From NCBI GenBank assembly GCA_963573385.1, contig CAUYLG010021655.1, positions 1-64,000 of the forward strand: DNA of 64,000 bases, read 5' to 3'. A model generated the notes under the pieces. The model had not been told where the DNA came from, made no database searches, and worked only from the letters and a program-made list of their open reading frames with translations. Of the stretch, positions 23,279 through 34,975 are shown piece by piece. Each line of letters starts with the position of its first letter. Positions within the stretch are counted from its first letter, which is position 1. The DNA comes from Cacajao melanocephalus (lineage: Eukaryota; Chordata; Mammalia; Primates; Pitheciidae). The position numbers and the translations under genes are program-made.

Positions 23279-23419
23279 GGAACTTAGCGCTTGGGGAACA
23301 TCAAGGGAGTGGTAAAGGGCTCATTTTGCCCTAGGGTGCTAATCTTTGGTGGTAGAGCGTTTTGCAATTTGCAGAGTTTTCTCATAAGTAATAATAACTG
23401 TTTAGGGGAAGCAACCGGG

Positions 23420-23640
23420 GAAGGAGCGCGAATTCTAAGAGCAGACTGCAGGAGTGCTTAATCCCTGCTTTGCCACGTACTGGCTGTGTGACTTCCGGCC
23501 ACTTGCTTAAACTCTCTGCCTCAGTCTGTATTTGTAGAATGGAGGTAATAATAACACCTACTACAGAGAATTATTACAAAGTTCCAATATTTGCAAGTAC
23601 CTAGAAGTGGTTGGTATATAGCAAGCACTACATGAACTTT
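23420..23640 (+). mobile_element. MIR
   Basis: Forward MIR: TGGCTGTGTGACTTCCGGCC, TAAACTCTCTGCCTCAGTCT and AATGGAGGTAATAATAACAC. Confidence 0.85.
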
Positions 23641-23654
23641 TGTTAAATAAATTA

Positions 23655-23815
23655 AACATCTTTCAGTGCGCCTTATCACCAAGCACTGTGCTAAGCACAT
23701 TACACATATTATGTCATTCCGTGCTTCAAACAACCTTATAAGGTAGATATTGTTATACTTATTTCACCGATGAAAAAAATTGAGGATCAAAAACATTGAG
23801 TAAATCCCTATAATC
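23655..23815 (-). mobile_element. MIR
   Basis: Reverse MIR next to the previous one: CAAGCACTGTGCTAAGCACA, CAACCTTATAAGGTAGATAT and TTTCACCGATGAAAAAAATT. Confidence 0.8.
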
Positions 23816-24259
23816 ACACCACTGGTTTGTATTGAAGTGCTTAAAAAATAGTATTCATAGGTAATAGTAGCTAACAGGTGGTGATTCTTATGGTGCATTA
23901 TACATTTTCTCATGCATTATAAACACGAATTAGATATTCCTTTTTAAATAAATGATTAGGTGAGGCTTTAGTCATAGAGGGTTTTATGAAAAGGAAATAG
24001 AGGCAGATAGGAAGCAGGCAGAGGAGTGAAGAGGGTGAGAGTGGAGTGGATGAGTAGTGGGATATGAAGGGAGGGAGATGCAGGGTTGCTGTGCAGTCCT
24101 CCAGCCGCCTGAAGTGCCCAAAGCCTCCACAGTGGAGAAATAAAGGGAGAAGATTTGTAGTCAGATTCCTTAGTTATTGGGAGGGGATCTGGGGGAGGTT
24201 GAGCCTTCCTGAGAATTGGGTCAGAAACAGAAGCATTATTTGTGTTAGTGAGTGGGAGG

Positions 24260-24390
24260 AAGGCTGAATTCGAAAATAGAAAACATGGGTTCTATTTACT
24301 AATTCTGTGACCTGGGACAAGTAACACTGGTCTTTTAAATAAGCCTCAGTTTCTTCATACATAAAATGGCTGTACAAACAAACAAAAAAA
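24260..24390 (+). mobile_element. MIR fragment
   Basis: ATTCTGTGACCTGGGACAAG, then GCCTCAGTTTCTTCATACAT and AAAATGGCTG are the MIR core. Confidence 0.7.
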
Positions 24391-24939
24391 TGAATAAAAT
24401 TACAATGTAATACATTACATATCACTAGGCAGGCAAAAATTTTAAGAGTATCAATAACAGATATTAGTCAAATTATAGAGCAACAAAACCTCTTATACAC
24501 TGCTAGTGTAAATTGACCAATCAAGTTGGAAAACAATGTGCCATTATCTAATAAAAGTAGAATATATGTACACACACACAGAACACACACATGTGTATAC
24601 AGTGTGTATATATATATGTAGCCTGGAATATAGTCATAGCCTGGAAACTCCACTTTACATGTACTTATAGAGTATATGTTTAGAGCAGTGGTTCTCAATT
24701 GTTTCTCTGAAGACCTGAGAGGCCTCTTGAAACTCTTTCAGAGGGAATGTAATGATCTATGTGGAGCTGGATTTTCATTATGTATTTCAACCAAACAACA
24801 TAACAGATTATCAAAAGAAATGAACACTCAGCTTCTTCTGTAAATCTGGATATGAAAGATTTATTAAAACAAAGTCTTGCTAAATTTTTATTTGGAAAAT
24901 ATTTTTCTTAAAAGATGTATTTAGGTAAATGTGTGCAGT

Positions 24940-25985
24940 GAGTTGAATTGTGTCCCCCTAAAAAATATATGTCCAAGTCTCAACCTCTCCACCCCTGTGA
25001 ATATGATTTTATTTGGAAATAGAGCTCTTGCAGATGTAATTAAGTTAAGGACCTCAAAATGAGGTCTTCCTGGGATTTAGGGTGGGCTCCAAATCTAAAG
25101 ACTGGTATCCTTATGGTATGTTTTGGCTGTGTCTCCACCTGAATCTCATTTTGTAGTTCTTATCCCCAGGTGTCATGGGCGGGACGTGGTGGGAGTTAAT
25201 CGAATCCTTGGAGCAGGTTTTTCCCATGCTGTTCTCATGATAGTGAATAAGTTTTATGAGATCCGATGCTTTTATTGTAGTTCCCATAATCCCATGTATC
25301 ATGGCAGGGACCAGGTGGGAGATCATTGAATCATGGGGGCGGGTTTTTCCCATTCATTTGTGTTTCCCATAAAACATTATTAGTGTTTGTAATGCATGAG
25401 AAAATATATATAATGCACTATAAGAAACACTACCTGTTAGCTGTAGGAGATCTGATGGTTTTATAAAGGGCAGTTCCCCTGAACATGCTCTCTTGCCTGC
25501 TGCCATGTAAGATGTGCTTTTGCTCCTACTTAACCTTCCACCATGATTGCGAGGCCTCCCCAGACATATGGAACTGTGAACTCATTTAACTTATTTTTCT
25601 TTATAAATTACCCAGTCTTGAGTATTTCTTCAGAGCAATATGAACATGGACTAATACACCTTATAAGACAAAGGAGGGCAGATTTTAGATGCACAGACAC
25701 AGAGATACAGGGGGCAAGTTGGGGGGAGGGGAATGGCATATTGAAGACAAAGACACAGATTGGAATGATATGTTCATAAGTTAAGGAACACCAAAGATTG
25801 CCCATAGCTATGGAAAACTAGGAGACTGGCTTGGAACAGCTTCTCCTTCAGAGCTTCCAGAAGGAATCAACCTTGGCAATACCTTACTTGCAGACTTCTG
25901 GGCTCTACAGCTCTAAGAGAAAAAAATTTCTGTTGTTTCAAGCCATCACATTTGTGCTAATTTGTAACGGAATCCTCAGGAAATT
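24940..25985 (+). mobile_element. MLT1-type MaLR LTR, interrupted
   Basis: The left part (GAGTTGAATTGTGTCCCCCT to ATCTAAAGACTGGTATCC) and the right part (ATAAGACAAAGGAGGGCAGA to CTTCTGGGCTCTACAGCTC, CAGGAAATTAATGCAA) together make one MLT1-like LTR. It is split at 25114-25658 by a younger LTR. Confidence 0.7.
25114..25658 (+). mobile_element. MST/THE1-type MaLR solo LTR nested in MLT1
   Basis: It begins TGGTATGTTTTGGCTGTGTC and ends GAACATGGACTAATACA. A perfect 5-bp target duplication CCTTA flanks it at 25109-25113 and 25659-25663. It is longer than usual (545 bp) because an internal 78-bp segment is duplicated (25151-25228 and 25275-25353) and about 90 bp of foreign sequence follows. No viral genes. 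Confidence 0.8.
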
Positions 25986-26125
25986 AATGCAACATGTAAT
26001 AGGATTATTGTTTACTTTAAATGAATTATCAAATATTTTAAAATGTCTCAGATCTCAATAACCTTTACTGGAAATTTTTTAACTTTAAAACTTTTATTTA
26101 ATCTTCAATTTTTACGATTCTGAGG

Positions 26126-26432
26126 CCCAGCTGAGGATGGTGGCTCACACCTATACTCTTAGCACTTTAGGAGGCTGAGGTGGGAAGATCCCTTGAGCCC
26201 AGGCATTCAAGACCAGCCTGGGAAACATAGTGATACCTTGTCTCTATAATAAGTTTTTAAAAATTAGCTGGCCATGGTGGCACATGCCTGTAGTCCCAGC
26301 TACTTGCAAGGCTAAGGCAGGAGGATCGCCTGAACCTAGGAGTTTGAGGTTATTGTGAGCTATGATCACACCACTGCACTTCAGCATGGGTGACAAAACC
26401 AGATCCTATCTTTAAAACATTTTTAAAAAAAA
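26126..26432 (+). mobile_element. AluJ-like element with target duplication
   Basis: Forward dimeric Alu with a J-type diagnostic look (GATCCCTTGAGCCCAGG). The target duplication GATTCTGAGGC is seen at 26116-26126 and at about 26433-26443. It inserted into the hAT element. Confidence 0.85.
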
Positions 26433-26672
26433 GATTCTGAGGCTAAAAAGTGTGAGAATCACTCCTTTCAAGAAACTCATGCACAGGTATACCAGAATAC
26501 ATATACAAGAATACTAAAAGCCAAAGCCTAGTAACAGTCCCAACTGGAAATATCCCAGATATCTATAAATGTTGGTATATGTAGGTATATTCATAAAATG
26601 GAACACAACATCGCAATGAGAATGAACATTTTATAGCTACACAGCACAACATTGGATAATCTTACAAACATG

Positions 26673-27250
26673 TGTTGTACCAGAACGAGCATAGAAAGTC
26701 AACACCAAGACAAAAGTATGCCAAATTGCAGGGTCTTTATTGCCGGGGGCCACGGAGGACTCACGTCTCTCCAACCCGTGGCCCCGAAAGGAGGTTGCCA
26801 AGACCTTTTATGTCCGTAAACCACCTCTTGGGCAGGGGTTGGGGTGAGGGGCTTTGGACATTCCGAGAGCCAGTGGACTTTGGACATTCTGTAAACCACC
26901 TCCTGGGTGGGGGTGAGGGTGAGGGGCTTCGGACATTCCGAGGGCCAGAGGACTTTGGACATTCCGATTGTTACTTAAGTGGTTCACAGAAGTCAAGATA
27001 AGCGTCAGTTTACATATTGCCTGGGTAGGGTGGAAATTACAGACCTTAGTTACTTATTACAAGTCGCAGGGGCAAAGATGGCGTGGGTTTGGACTGCTTG
27101 CCTGTCACATCGGGGTTACAGAGAGCAGTTTCAACAGAAAGCCGAGGTATGGTTGAGGTATGCAGTTTTATGGGGCTTTTACCATGTCATACATGATGCA
27201 AAAGAAGGTAGGCAGAAAAAAAAATCATAGCACAGAAAGGCTAACAACAA
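26673..27250 (-). mobile_element. Endogenous retroviral LTR (class I-like), solo
   Basis: Read on the minus strand, it has an upstream region with a 75-bp tandem repeat, a TATA-like CATAAAAG (about 26805-26812), a poly(A) signal AATAAA (26736-26741) and a U5-like end finishing near GGTACAACA. I do not know the family. The outer bounds are uncertain and no target duplication was established. No internal viral genes flank it. Confidence 0.6.
26816..26965. repeat. 75-bp tandem duplication inside the LTR
   Basis: Units 26816-26890 and 26891-26965 both run from GTAAACCACCTC to ACTTTGGACATT, with several point differences. The position in U3 is typical of retroviral enhancer repeats. Confidence 0.9.
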
Positions 27251-28880
27251 GCAAAACTGAACAATCCCATTTTCCTTATATGTGGTGAAGCTATGCAAAA
27301 AAGCAAGAGAACGACTGATGATCTCAATAGTCAGGAGAGCAGGGAAGGATGGAGTAATAGTGAGAGGCAGCACAGGGTGGGGAAAGTCGGGGGCTTCTTT
27401 GGTGCTGGTGATGCTCTTTTTCTTGACATCACTGGTGGTTATGTGTATGGTCACTTTATATTTACTTGTTAAACTTATATAATGGTTTATGTACTTTTCA
27501 GCACGTATGTTATATTTCATAGCAAAAGAAGGAAAATTTAATGTACTGGATGCATCAGTAGTTAGTATTGTGAGAAAAACACATCAACACTTGTAGCTTA
27601 AAACAATCTGCATTTAGAGTTTACTGCACATTAGAGCCTAGGTCAGCTAGGTGGGTCTGGTCTCACCTGGGCTCACTCATCCTTGGTGGTCCACTGGGGA
27701 TTGGACAGACAGCTTTGCTGATCTTGGCTGGGTTCATTCATGTTTTGGCAGGACAACTGGCTATAGGCTGGTCTAGGATGGTATTGGCTGAGATAACTGA
27801 ACTCTTCTCCATGTAGGAGTCTCTCATCCTCTAATGGGCTAGCCTGGGATTATTCATATGATGATCCTAGAATATCGGGAGAGAGAATGCGAAAGGCCTT
27901 GGCTCAGTACTGGGCCCTGTCACTTCTGCCTCATTCTATTAACCAAAAGTCACAAGGTCAGCCCAGATTCCAGGGATAAGGAAGAGTTTTGTTTGTCAGG
28001 GTTTCACTAGAGAGGCAGAATCACTGGAAGGCTAAATAAATAAATAAACAAGTACATAGATACCTTTGTGTATACATATATTATCTAGCTGATTAAACAG
28101 TGTATGGAAGGCTGTTGCTTCTGTGTCTGCTAGAGCCTGAAGTCTGAACAGATGACCATGGTCAAGAAGGAAAGATGAGGGTGAAGTGGAAAAATAAAGA
28201 GAAACTGGAGCCTGTGAGAATGGGCCACATGTACAGCCGTTTCTCACTGACTCCAAGCCCCCATCTTCAATGACAGGTAAACTGCAGGAAAAGCTGTCTT
28301 TCTTCTTCATGGAACTAAACATGTACCTGGCCTGGGGGTCAGAAGACTTCAGGCATAAAAAAGAATATTGCTACTGTTTCCTCACTTCAGATACCCTGAC
28401 CTTTATCTATGCAAGAAATAGAATTCTAGGAAACAGTAGCTCCAAATTAGCTAATTTAATACAATACAAATCCACCACAGGTACTTTGCAAAAGTGGATG
28501 TGGGGCTAGGGAAGAATTTTGTTCATTTTTACACTCAATTCTTTATCCCCCAGATAAAGACAGAAAATGAACTAAACAAGATTCTTGCCCTTGGAGGGTT
28601 CATAATCTAGAGAATATGAATTTAATTTTGGTCCAGATTTTTAGTTTTTTTCCTTTACTTCCCTGGATTATTTTAAGGATCGGAAAGAACATGTATGTGA
28701 GAAAGCTTTATAAAATACACAAACTAATATAATCTTATGTCAGGCACACACTTTTACTAAGGACCACAAAGTATTACAAGAAAAAAAACTCATAATTTGG
28801 TCGGTTTACAGGGAAAACACAGCAATGGGAATTTTGACCCAAATGTAATCTTTGAGACTAGATAGTCTCATATTCCCTAC
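27251..28880. other. Non-coding, ancient repeat-like, no gene
   Basis: 27.56-28.0 kb and 28.0-28.3 kb have the texture of old LTR/DNA-transposon remnants (for example GTCACAAGGTCAGCCCAGAT, TCAGGGTTTCACTAGAGAGG), but I cannot assign families. No coding evidence. Confidence 0.45.
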
Positions 28881-29060
28881 TAATATGTAGGCTTGGGCAA
28901 AGTACCTAACCTTTCTAATACAGATTCTTAATCTATAGAACAGGAATAATTGTAGGTGGCTGAGAGGATTGAATGAGATAATGAGAAAATGTCTGTACAG
29001 CACACAGCACAGTGCTTGAAATACAACAGGACTCTGTATAATTATTCCACAAAAGGCCAT
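28880..29060 (+). mobile_element. MIR
   Basis: Forward MIR core: GGCTTGGGCAAAGTACCTAA, TTCTTAATCTATAGAACAGG and GTGCTTGAAATACAACAGGA. Confidence 0.7.
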
Positions 29061-29564
29061 TATTGAAACAAAAACTATCATTTTATTCCTATAGATACGG
29101 AGTCTTCTCTTATTTCTGTATGTTAGAATATTGTTAGGTTAAATAATATAACTGACATAAATATAAGATTAGAGAAGTTTCAAAGGACAAGGGTTAGGTG
29201 GAGGAAAGGAACATAGCCATGACCTCCTTGGTGTCAGCATCAGATAAACATAAGTGAAACTCTGAGATAAAGCATTTGCCACTTTTAGGCAGCTCCTGAC
29301 ATAAGGGAGTGAAGACAAAAATGTCAGCATCTTCACTGTTGCATCTAGAGCCTGCATTCATAATTATCTGAATCGGAGCTATTCCTGAAAACATTTTGGA
29401 TAACAATTTTGGGAAGAGTTAGCCTGTATTCTATTTCCTATTGCTTAAATAGGAAAAGTCATCTATTCCATATTCATCAAAAAAACTAACCAATTGTCCT
29501 AAATATCGCCAGCAATACTCTTCAGCTTATCTAACAACTCGTCAAGTGTCTCTTCATTATATAG

Positions 29565-30325
29565 TCATGTGCTGCATAACTACACCTCAGTCAACAGCAG
29601 ACTGAATGTATGACAGTGATTCATTCCTTAAGGTTATTTTTTTCGGGTTTCTAAAATAACCTTTATTTTTTAAAAGTTAATGCGTATGTTATAGGAAACT
29701 GGAAACACGAGAAGCAAAGAACAAAGTCATCCACAATCACAAGCAGTTTTCTATGATTATAATACTATATATATATATACGGAGTCTCACTCTGTACCCA
29801 GGCTGGAGTGCAGTGGCACAATCTCGGCTTACTGCAACCTCCGCCTCCCAGGTTCAAGCAATTGCCTGACTCAGTCTCCCGAGTAGCTGGGATTACAGGC
29901 ACGTGCCACCACGCCGGCTAATTTTTGTCTTTTTAGTAGAGATGGGGTTTCATCATTTTGGCCAGGCTGGTCTTGAACTCCTGACCTCGTGATCCACCTG
30001 CCTTGGCTTCCCAAAGTGCTAGGATTACAGGTAGGAGTCACTGCTCATACAATTAAAAAAAAAAAACACTGTATTTTTATTGTACCTTTTCTATGCTTAA
30101 ATACACAAATACTTGTCATTGTGTTACACCTGCCTTCAGTATTCAATGCAGTCACATGCTGCACAAGTTGGTAGATTAGGAGCAATAGGCTATACTATGT
30201 AGCCTAGGTGCGTAGTAGGCTCTACCATCTGGGTTTGTGTAAGTATATGATGTTCACACAACTTGAAATTGCTTACAAACACGTTTTTAAAAATGTGTCC
30301 ATCATTAAGCAATGCATGACAGTAT
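29565..30325 (-). mobile_element. Tigger-group DNA transposon split by an Alu
   Basis: The left end AGTCATGTGCTGCATAACTA and the right end CCATCATTAAGCAATGCATG form imperfect terminal inverted repeats. Internal phrases GGAGCAATAGGCTATACTAT and TAGCCTAGGTGCGTAGTAGG mark a Tigger-like non-autonomous element. Confidence 0.75.
29780..30045 (-). mobile_element. Alu inside the Tigger element
   Basis: Reverse dimeric Alu, GGAGTCTCACTCTGTACCCA to AGGAGTCACTGC, next to a short (AT)n. Confidence 0.9.
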
Positions 30326-30556
30326 AAGCATTTAAAGCACTAATTATCCAATTTCTTCAACACTTAATGAGCTCATTAATGGTATGTTCATATGCAGCAC
30401 TCAGGGATACTCTACAATATCAGATATAAATTCTGTTTTCCTTCTACACTGCAAAGAACATGCACTGTAAAGTAAATAAACAAGGACACACTATGTTAAA
30501 GATATATCATACCGAAATAACTTGATAAAACAAGGCAATTAAGAAATACTTGTTTG

Positions 30557-30775
30557 GGACCACCCTGGGCAACATGGTGAAACCCCCTCTCTCCAAAAAA
30601 TACAAAAATTAGCCAGGCGTGGTGGCGCATGCCTGTAGTCCCAGCTACTCAGAAGGCTGAGATGGGAGGATCACTTGAGCCTAGGAGGTGGGGGGTCGCA
30701 GCAGTGAGCTGAGATTGCACCGCAGCACGCAAGCCTGAGTGACAGAGACCTTGTCTCAAAAAAAGAAAAAAGGAA
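30557..30775 (+). mobile_element. 5'-truncated AluJ
   Basis: Forward, starting at ACCACCCTGGGCAACATGGT. Its A tail has turned into the following GGAA repeat. Confidence 0.85.
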
Positions 30776-30915
30776 AGAATGAAGAAAAGGAAGGATGGGA
30801 AGGAAGGAGGGAAGGACGGAAAGAAAAGAGGAAGGAAGGAAGGAAGGAAGGAAGGAAGGAAGGAAAAGGGAAGAAGAAAAGGGAAGGAAGGAAAGGAAAG
30901 AAGTAAAGAAAGGAA
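30776..30915. repeat. (GGAA)n/(GAAA)n purine tract
   Basis: About 140 bp of almost pure purine with 9-10 uninterrupted GGAA units near 30830-30865, grown from the Alu tail. The 117-codon and 65-codon open frames across it are low-complexity artefacts. Confidence 0.95.
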
Positions 30916-30999
30916 GGGTTACTTTCCAATTGCCCAGGTGAGATTTGGTAGTGGGAAGAGAGAAAGGGGGTTGTGATCTTGGTAGCAGTTTGGTGATGG

Positions 31000-31460
31000 G
31001 TGAAGTTTGAGGAAGAATGATCAAATGAAAGAGTTAAGTCACGCAGTACATGCCAGAAGTTTGTCCAGGTCTAAATCTGAGGAGCCGATAAAACAGTCTT
31101 CTCACCTTGGCACTCAACAGTCAATGACTAAGAAGCATGGCCTGCAGCAGTAGGATAAACCTCAATTGCCTATTGTTGAATAGGCGATCCTTCAAGATGG
31201 GCAGCATTGCCTTAGCTTGCAGTTATAAAGTTCCTAATAATAAGATTGTACCTGTAAATATATATTGGGAGCAGAGTGTGATACTTCTGCTCATGTCATA
31301 ATCATTGCCATTTATGACACCAATTCTTTCCTGTGCTTGTTCCAAAATATCTTTTAAATATTGGGCATTGAATATTCAGGGTTGCTTTTCTTTTTCTTCC
31401 TCTTCTGCTGACCAACAGTGATTATTCATTGAACAAATTTCAACATTTTCCTTAACTATA

Positions 31461-31506
<46 letters not shown>

Positions 31507-32430
31507 ATAAACCTTGGCAACTTCTGTGATTTTTTTATTTTGAAATTATCACTGCCTCCAAAACATTGTTAGTCAGCAACTGATTGCTGAATGGACTTTC
31601 TAGAAGATATTTTTATTTAATAATGTGGAGAAGATGATATCTATAATGTACAACCCATTTAAATAATGAAAGCAGGGACTCATCCACTCAGGAAAAGGTT
31701 GGAACTAGGTCTGCAGTGTAGTCTGCATCCTCTCCTCTAGATATCAAAGATAATGTACATGTTTTGGCTGACAGATGCATGGCAGATTCACTATAGCAGG
31801 CTTTGATTCAGAGTGAATTTGCAGAGAAATTGTTTGCAATCTTCAGTTGATGAAAATTCAGAAAGTAGAAGATACCTGTATTTTTGCCCAGCTCCCACAG
31901 ATTGCTCTGTAGGAGAGACTTGTCTGATATCCCTGATATTTAAGAGGAAGCCAAATAGACACATCAATGCATTATTTTTCACAGTTCCTTAATCTGTTTG
32001 AAGAGATGGTCACAAAGATATACACAAAGGACACATTTTCAGACCTTTGTGAATTCCCAAATCTATGAGTATTTCTACAGGATATGATTTTTCTACAGCC
32101 GGCAATGCATTTGAGGCTTAAAAATCAATGTGACATTTTCAGAGCGTTACTAAGAGTGATTGCCTACTTGATAGTGTATTAAATAGAAAGCAAAACCACA
32201 AGGAAACCCTGATGTTGGCCAGTCACACAAATCATATTTGTGTCTCAAGAAAAGAACAGATTGTCAGAAGCCACTAGTCCTCAAAAGCCACTTATCAATG
32301 GCTGAAACTGAAAACACGAAATCTCTGGAAGCCAGATCCAGTCTACTAGATTGTCAGCTCCTCAGAAACCTCTGTAGTTGGACCATGTTGCTCACCTTCC
32401 TGCAGAAATTCTTCAACATTGTAAAGATTT
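31000..32430. other. Non-coding, no gene seen
   Basis: Apart from a (CA)n microsatellite at 31462-31502, I recognise neither repeats nor exons. Confidence 0.45.
31462..31502. repeat. (CA)n microsatellite
   Basis: About 20 perfect CA units. Confidence 0.95.
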
Positions 32431-32439
32431 CAGATTATA

Positions 32440-32600
32440 TATATATATTTTTTTTCTTTTCTTTTCTTCTTTTTTTAATTGCATTTTAAGTTTTGGGGTA
32501 CATGTGAAGAACATGCAAGATTTTTGCATAGGTACATACATGGCAGTGTGATTTGCTGGCTTCCTCCCCATCACCTATATCTGGCATTTCTCAGATTATA
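32440..32600 (-). mobile_element. Short L1 3' end
   Basis: Reverse L1 3' UTR end: TTGGGGTACATGTGAAGAAC, CATGGCAGTGTGATTTGCTG and CACCTATATCTGGCATTTCT. It is about 130 bp and cut off right after the last phrase. Confidence 0.8.
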
Positions 32601-32929
32601 AGCATAATATTATGGGCCAATATTTTAAATCCACATCTAACATGGAAGTTGAAGACAGTTGCAAACACACCACCTTCCTTAAGAAAACCAGTTTTGCATT
32701 CTCCAAAATGTAGGGAGCAACAGGGGAAGAAGTTTCTCTTGTAAATGGCCAGTGAACCTGAAACCACTCTGTGGGCTTTCATATTCATGGGCTCCCTTTC
32801 AGCTCTCCTTCCTACCCCGCCAACACCACGCCGGCCACTAGGGGATGCTGCTCCCATTCTAATATTTCTGCCCAAGAACTAATAATGGATTGTTCCTTTT
32901 TCAGCTGAGATTTTTAGTAGCACAGGTAC

Positions 32930-33200
32930 TTTATTCTTTGAAAATATAAAATATTTTAAAAATAAATACTTAAAATAAGTAATTTATATAAAACATCTTA
33001 ATATATGTAATTATTAAATATACATTTAATAACATTTTATAGCCAAATATTAAAAAATATACTCAACAATATATTATTATTAAACATTGATTAAACATAT
33101 TAATAATATATGATATATTTATAAGTATTTTATAAATATATAATATTTAAAATATTTCATAAAATATTTTGAAAATAAAAATTTTTTTTGAAATATTTGA
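32930..33200. repeat. AT-rich tract
   Basis: About 270 bp is almost entirely A and T (TAAATATTTAA-like words, TATATTTATAAG). Low complexity, with no gene. Confidence 0.9.
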
Positions 33201-33279
33201 GCAAAATTTTGCTAAAAGCACCAGGATAAAAAAAAAATAGACATGAGAATAAAATGTTATCAGTGAATGGATCACAAAA

Positions 33280-34735
33280 TTACATTGACAACTACTTCTG
33301 ACAGGTCATGTTGTAGGAAATTTGGGCGTTTTCCTAGGGCAGTACAGAACCATAGAGGAGTGTTAACCATGGAATAACCTGACTCCTATTGTCAAAAGAG
33401 CATTCTGGCTGCCATGTGAAGACTAACTTAGAGAGGTGCACTACTTCTCCAACTTTCTGACATCAGCTGGGTGTCCAGTAATTCCATTCAATTCTGATGC
33501 TATCTACCCGGAGTTATAGTCCGTTCCCACAGGTTAAAGAGCTCAGTCTCACAAGACTACCCCCACGTCAGACACCAACACAAGTTCTGGGTGACCTGTT
33601 CTTCAGATTGACCATCTATACATCGGAGATTCCCACAATTCCCTACTCACATTTGACTAGAATAGCTCGTATTACTCAGAAAGGTACTTTACTTACCATT
33701 ACTGGTTTATTATAAAGGATGAAACTCAGGAGCAACCAAATGTAAGAGATGCATAGGGCAAAGAAGGGAAGGGGATACAGAGTGGTATCCCTTTCTGGGC
33801 ACACAAACTTCCTGGCATACTGCCCTCCCGCTACCTTGAGATGTTCACCTACATGAAAGCTTCCTGAACTTTCTCATTTGGTGTTTTCATTATGTAGGAG
33901 TGGTGGATTACATCTTTGGTCACCGGGGATAACTCTAGCCTCTCTGCCCTCCCAGGAGACTTGGGGCTGGGCTGAAAGTTCCGAGCTTCTAATTAACACC
34001 TAATCTTTCTGGTGACCATTGCCAATCTTGAAGCTATGTAGGCGCCCACCAAGAGTTACCTCACTAGAACAAAAGATACCACTATCTCCCCCATCACTCA
34101 GGAAATTCCAAGTGTTTTAGGAACTCTGCATCAGGAACCAGGGACAAAGACCAAATATTTTTCTCTGGCACCACAGCCATGGTGAACCTGTGCTCTGATT
34201 GATGAATCATCGTGACCTTTGGGGTTCCAAGAATTGGTGTTAGCTAGTCAGTAAATAATAATCTTCAAAATTAAAGTTATTTCTCCAGTGCAATGGTTTC
34301 TGAGGTAAAGGGTGAAAAATCCCTTGGGGGAAGGCTAGCAGTATGATCGTGGAAAGGGCCTTTCTCAAGAATATCTAACATCTTTTTATTCAAAACATTC
34401 TAGGTGTGGAAACTGACTCAGGTCTAGAATTGCATGGACTGGAACTTTCTAACGTGGAGGTTAAGAGCAGATTTCTGTTAGCCTTCACTTTACTTGCAGT
34501 TCTGTGATTGTATAAATCAAGGACTTTAGTAGGTTGCTTATCAGTTTTATTCCTGTAGACCCGAATTAGCCACAACAAGAAATCTCTGCATATTATCCCC
34601 TTCTTTAGATCTAATTAACAAACCCACTCTGCTGCCTTTGCAAATTAGCAGAACCACATTCTTTAGGGCACTGTTCTGGGGTATCCTCTTTATTCCCCTG
34701 AGTTCAGGGAGCCCATTTTTATTCAGCTTTTCTCT
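33280..34735. other. Non-coding, old repeat texture, no gene
   Basis: A short piece at 33380-33430 (AGCATTCTGGCTGCCATGTG) resembles the same old repeat family as 850-1945. The remainder is unassigned. Confidence 0.4.
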
Positions 34736-34739
34736 CAAG

Positions 34740-34975
34740 CCCTTCCAGCTTACTAAGGACAGACAATAAAGGACGTTTTAATGATTTGAGTGCACTCCTC
34801 ACCAATCTAATTATCATGGCAAGAGTGAAAGGAGAGTCTTCAGGGCTGCAGAGCGGTGAAGGTGGATTGGAGAGACACTCATCATATTCAATTCAACATG
34901 GATGTTCTCTGAAATCTTCAAATTTCTTCCTCAACCTCATGAAAAGGAATTTGCTGCCTTGTAATGTTACTTAAT
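34740..34975. repeat. Direct repeat copy A (~240 bp)
   Basis: Similar along its length to 35795-36035. Shared words include TAAGGACAG, CACCAATCTAATTATCA, GGCAAGAG, TCAACATG and GAAAAGGAAT. The identity is estimated by eye at about three quarters. I do not recognise a known family. Confidence 0.75.

Larger units (their letters stand above)
24684..26460 (+). mobile_element. hAT (Charlie-type) non-autonomous transposon, interrupted
   Basis: It starts AGCAGTGGTTCTCAATTG and ends AAGTGTGAGAATCACTCC; the two ends form the imperfect terminal inverted repeat typical of MER/Charlie elements. About 1.35 kb of later insertions lie inside. Confidence 0.6.
24440..26700 (+). mobile_element. L1M 3' region split by a nested stack of insertions
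   Basis: L1M 3' phrases before 24.68 kb (CTTATACACTGCTAGTGTAA, AGTTGGAAAACAATGTG) resume after 26.46 kb (GAATACTAAAAGCCAAAGCC, CAGTCCCAACTGGAAATATC). The interval between is a hAT-like transposon (about 24684-26460) that itself contains an MLT1 LTR, an MST-type LTR and an Alu. Confidence 0.65.

Noticed and set aside
30671..31024. 117-codon Ser/Leu/Pro/Phe frame
   Set aside because: It is the complement of the GGAA purine tract and Alu tail, so low-complexity translation.
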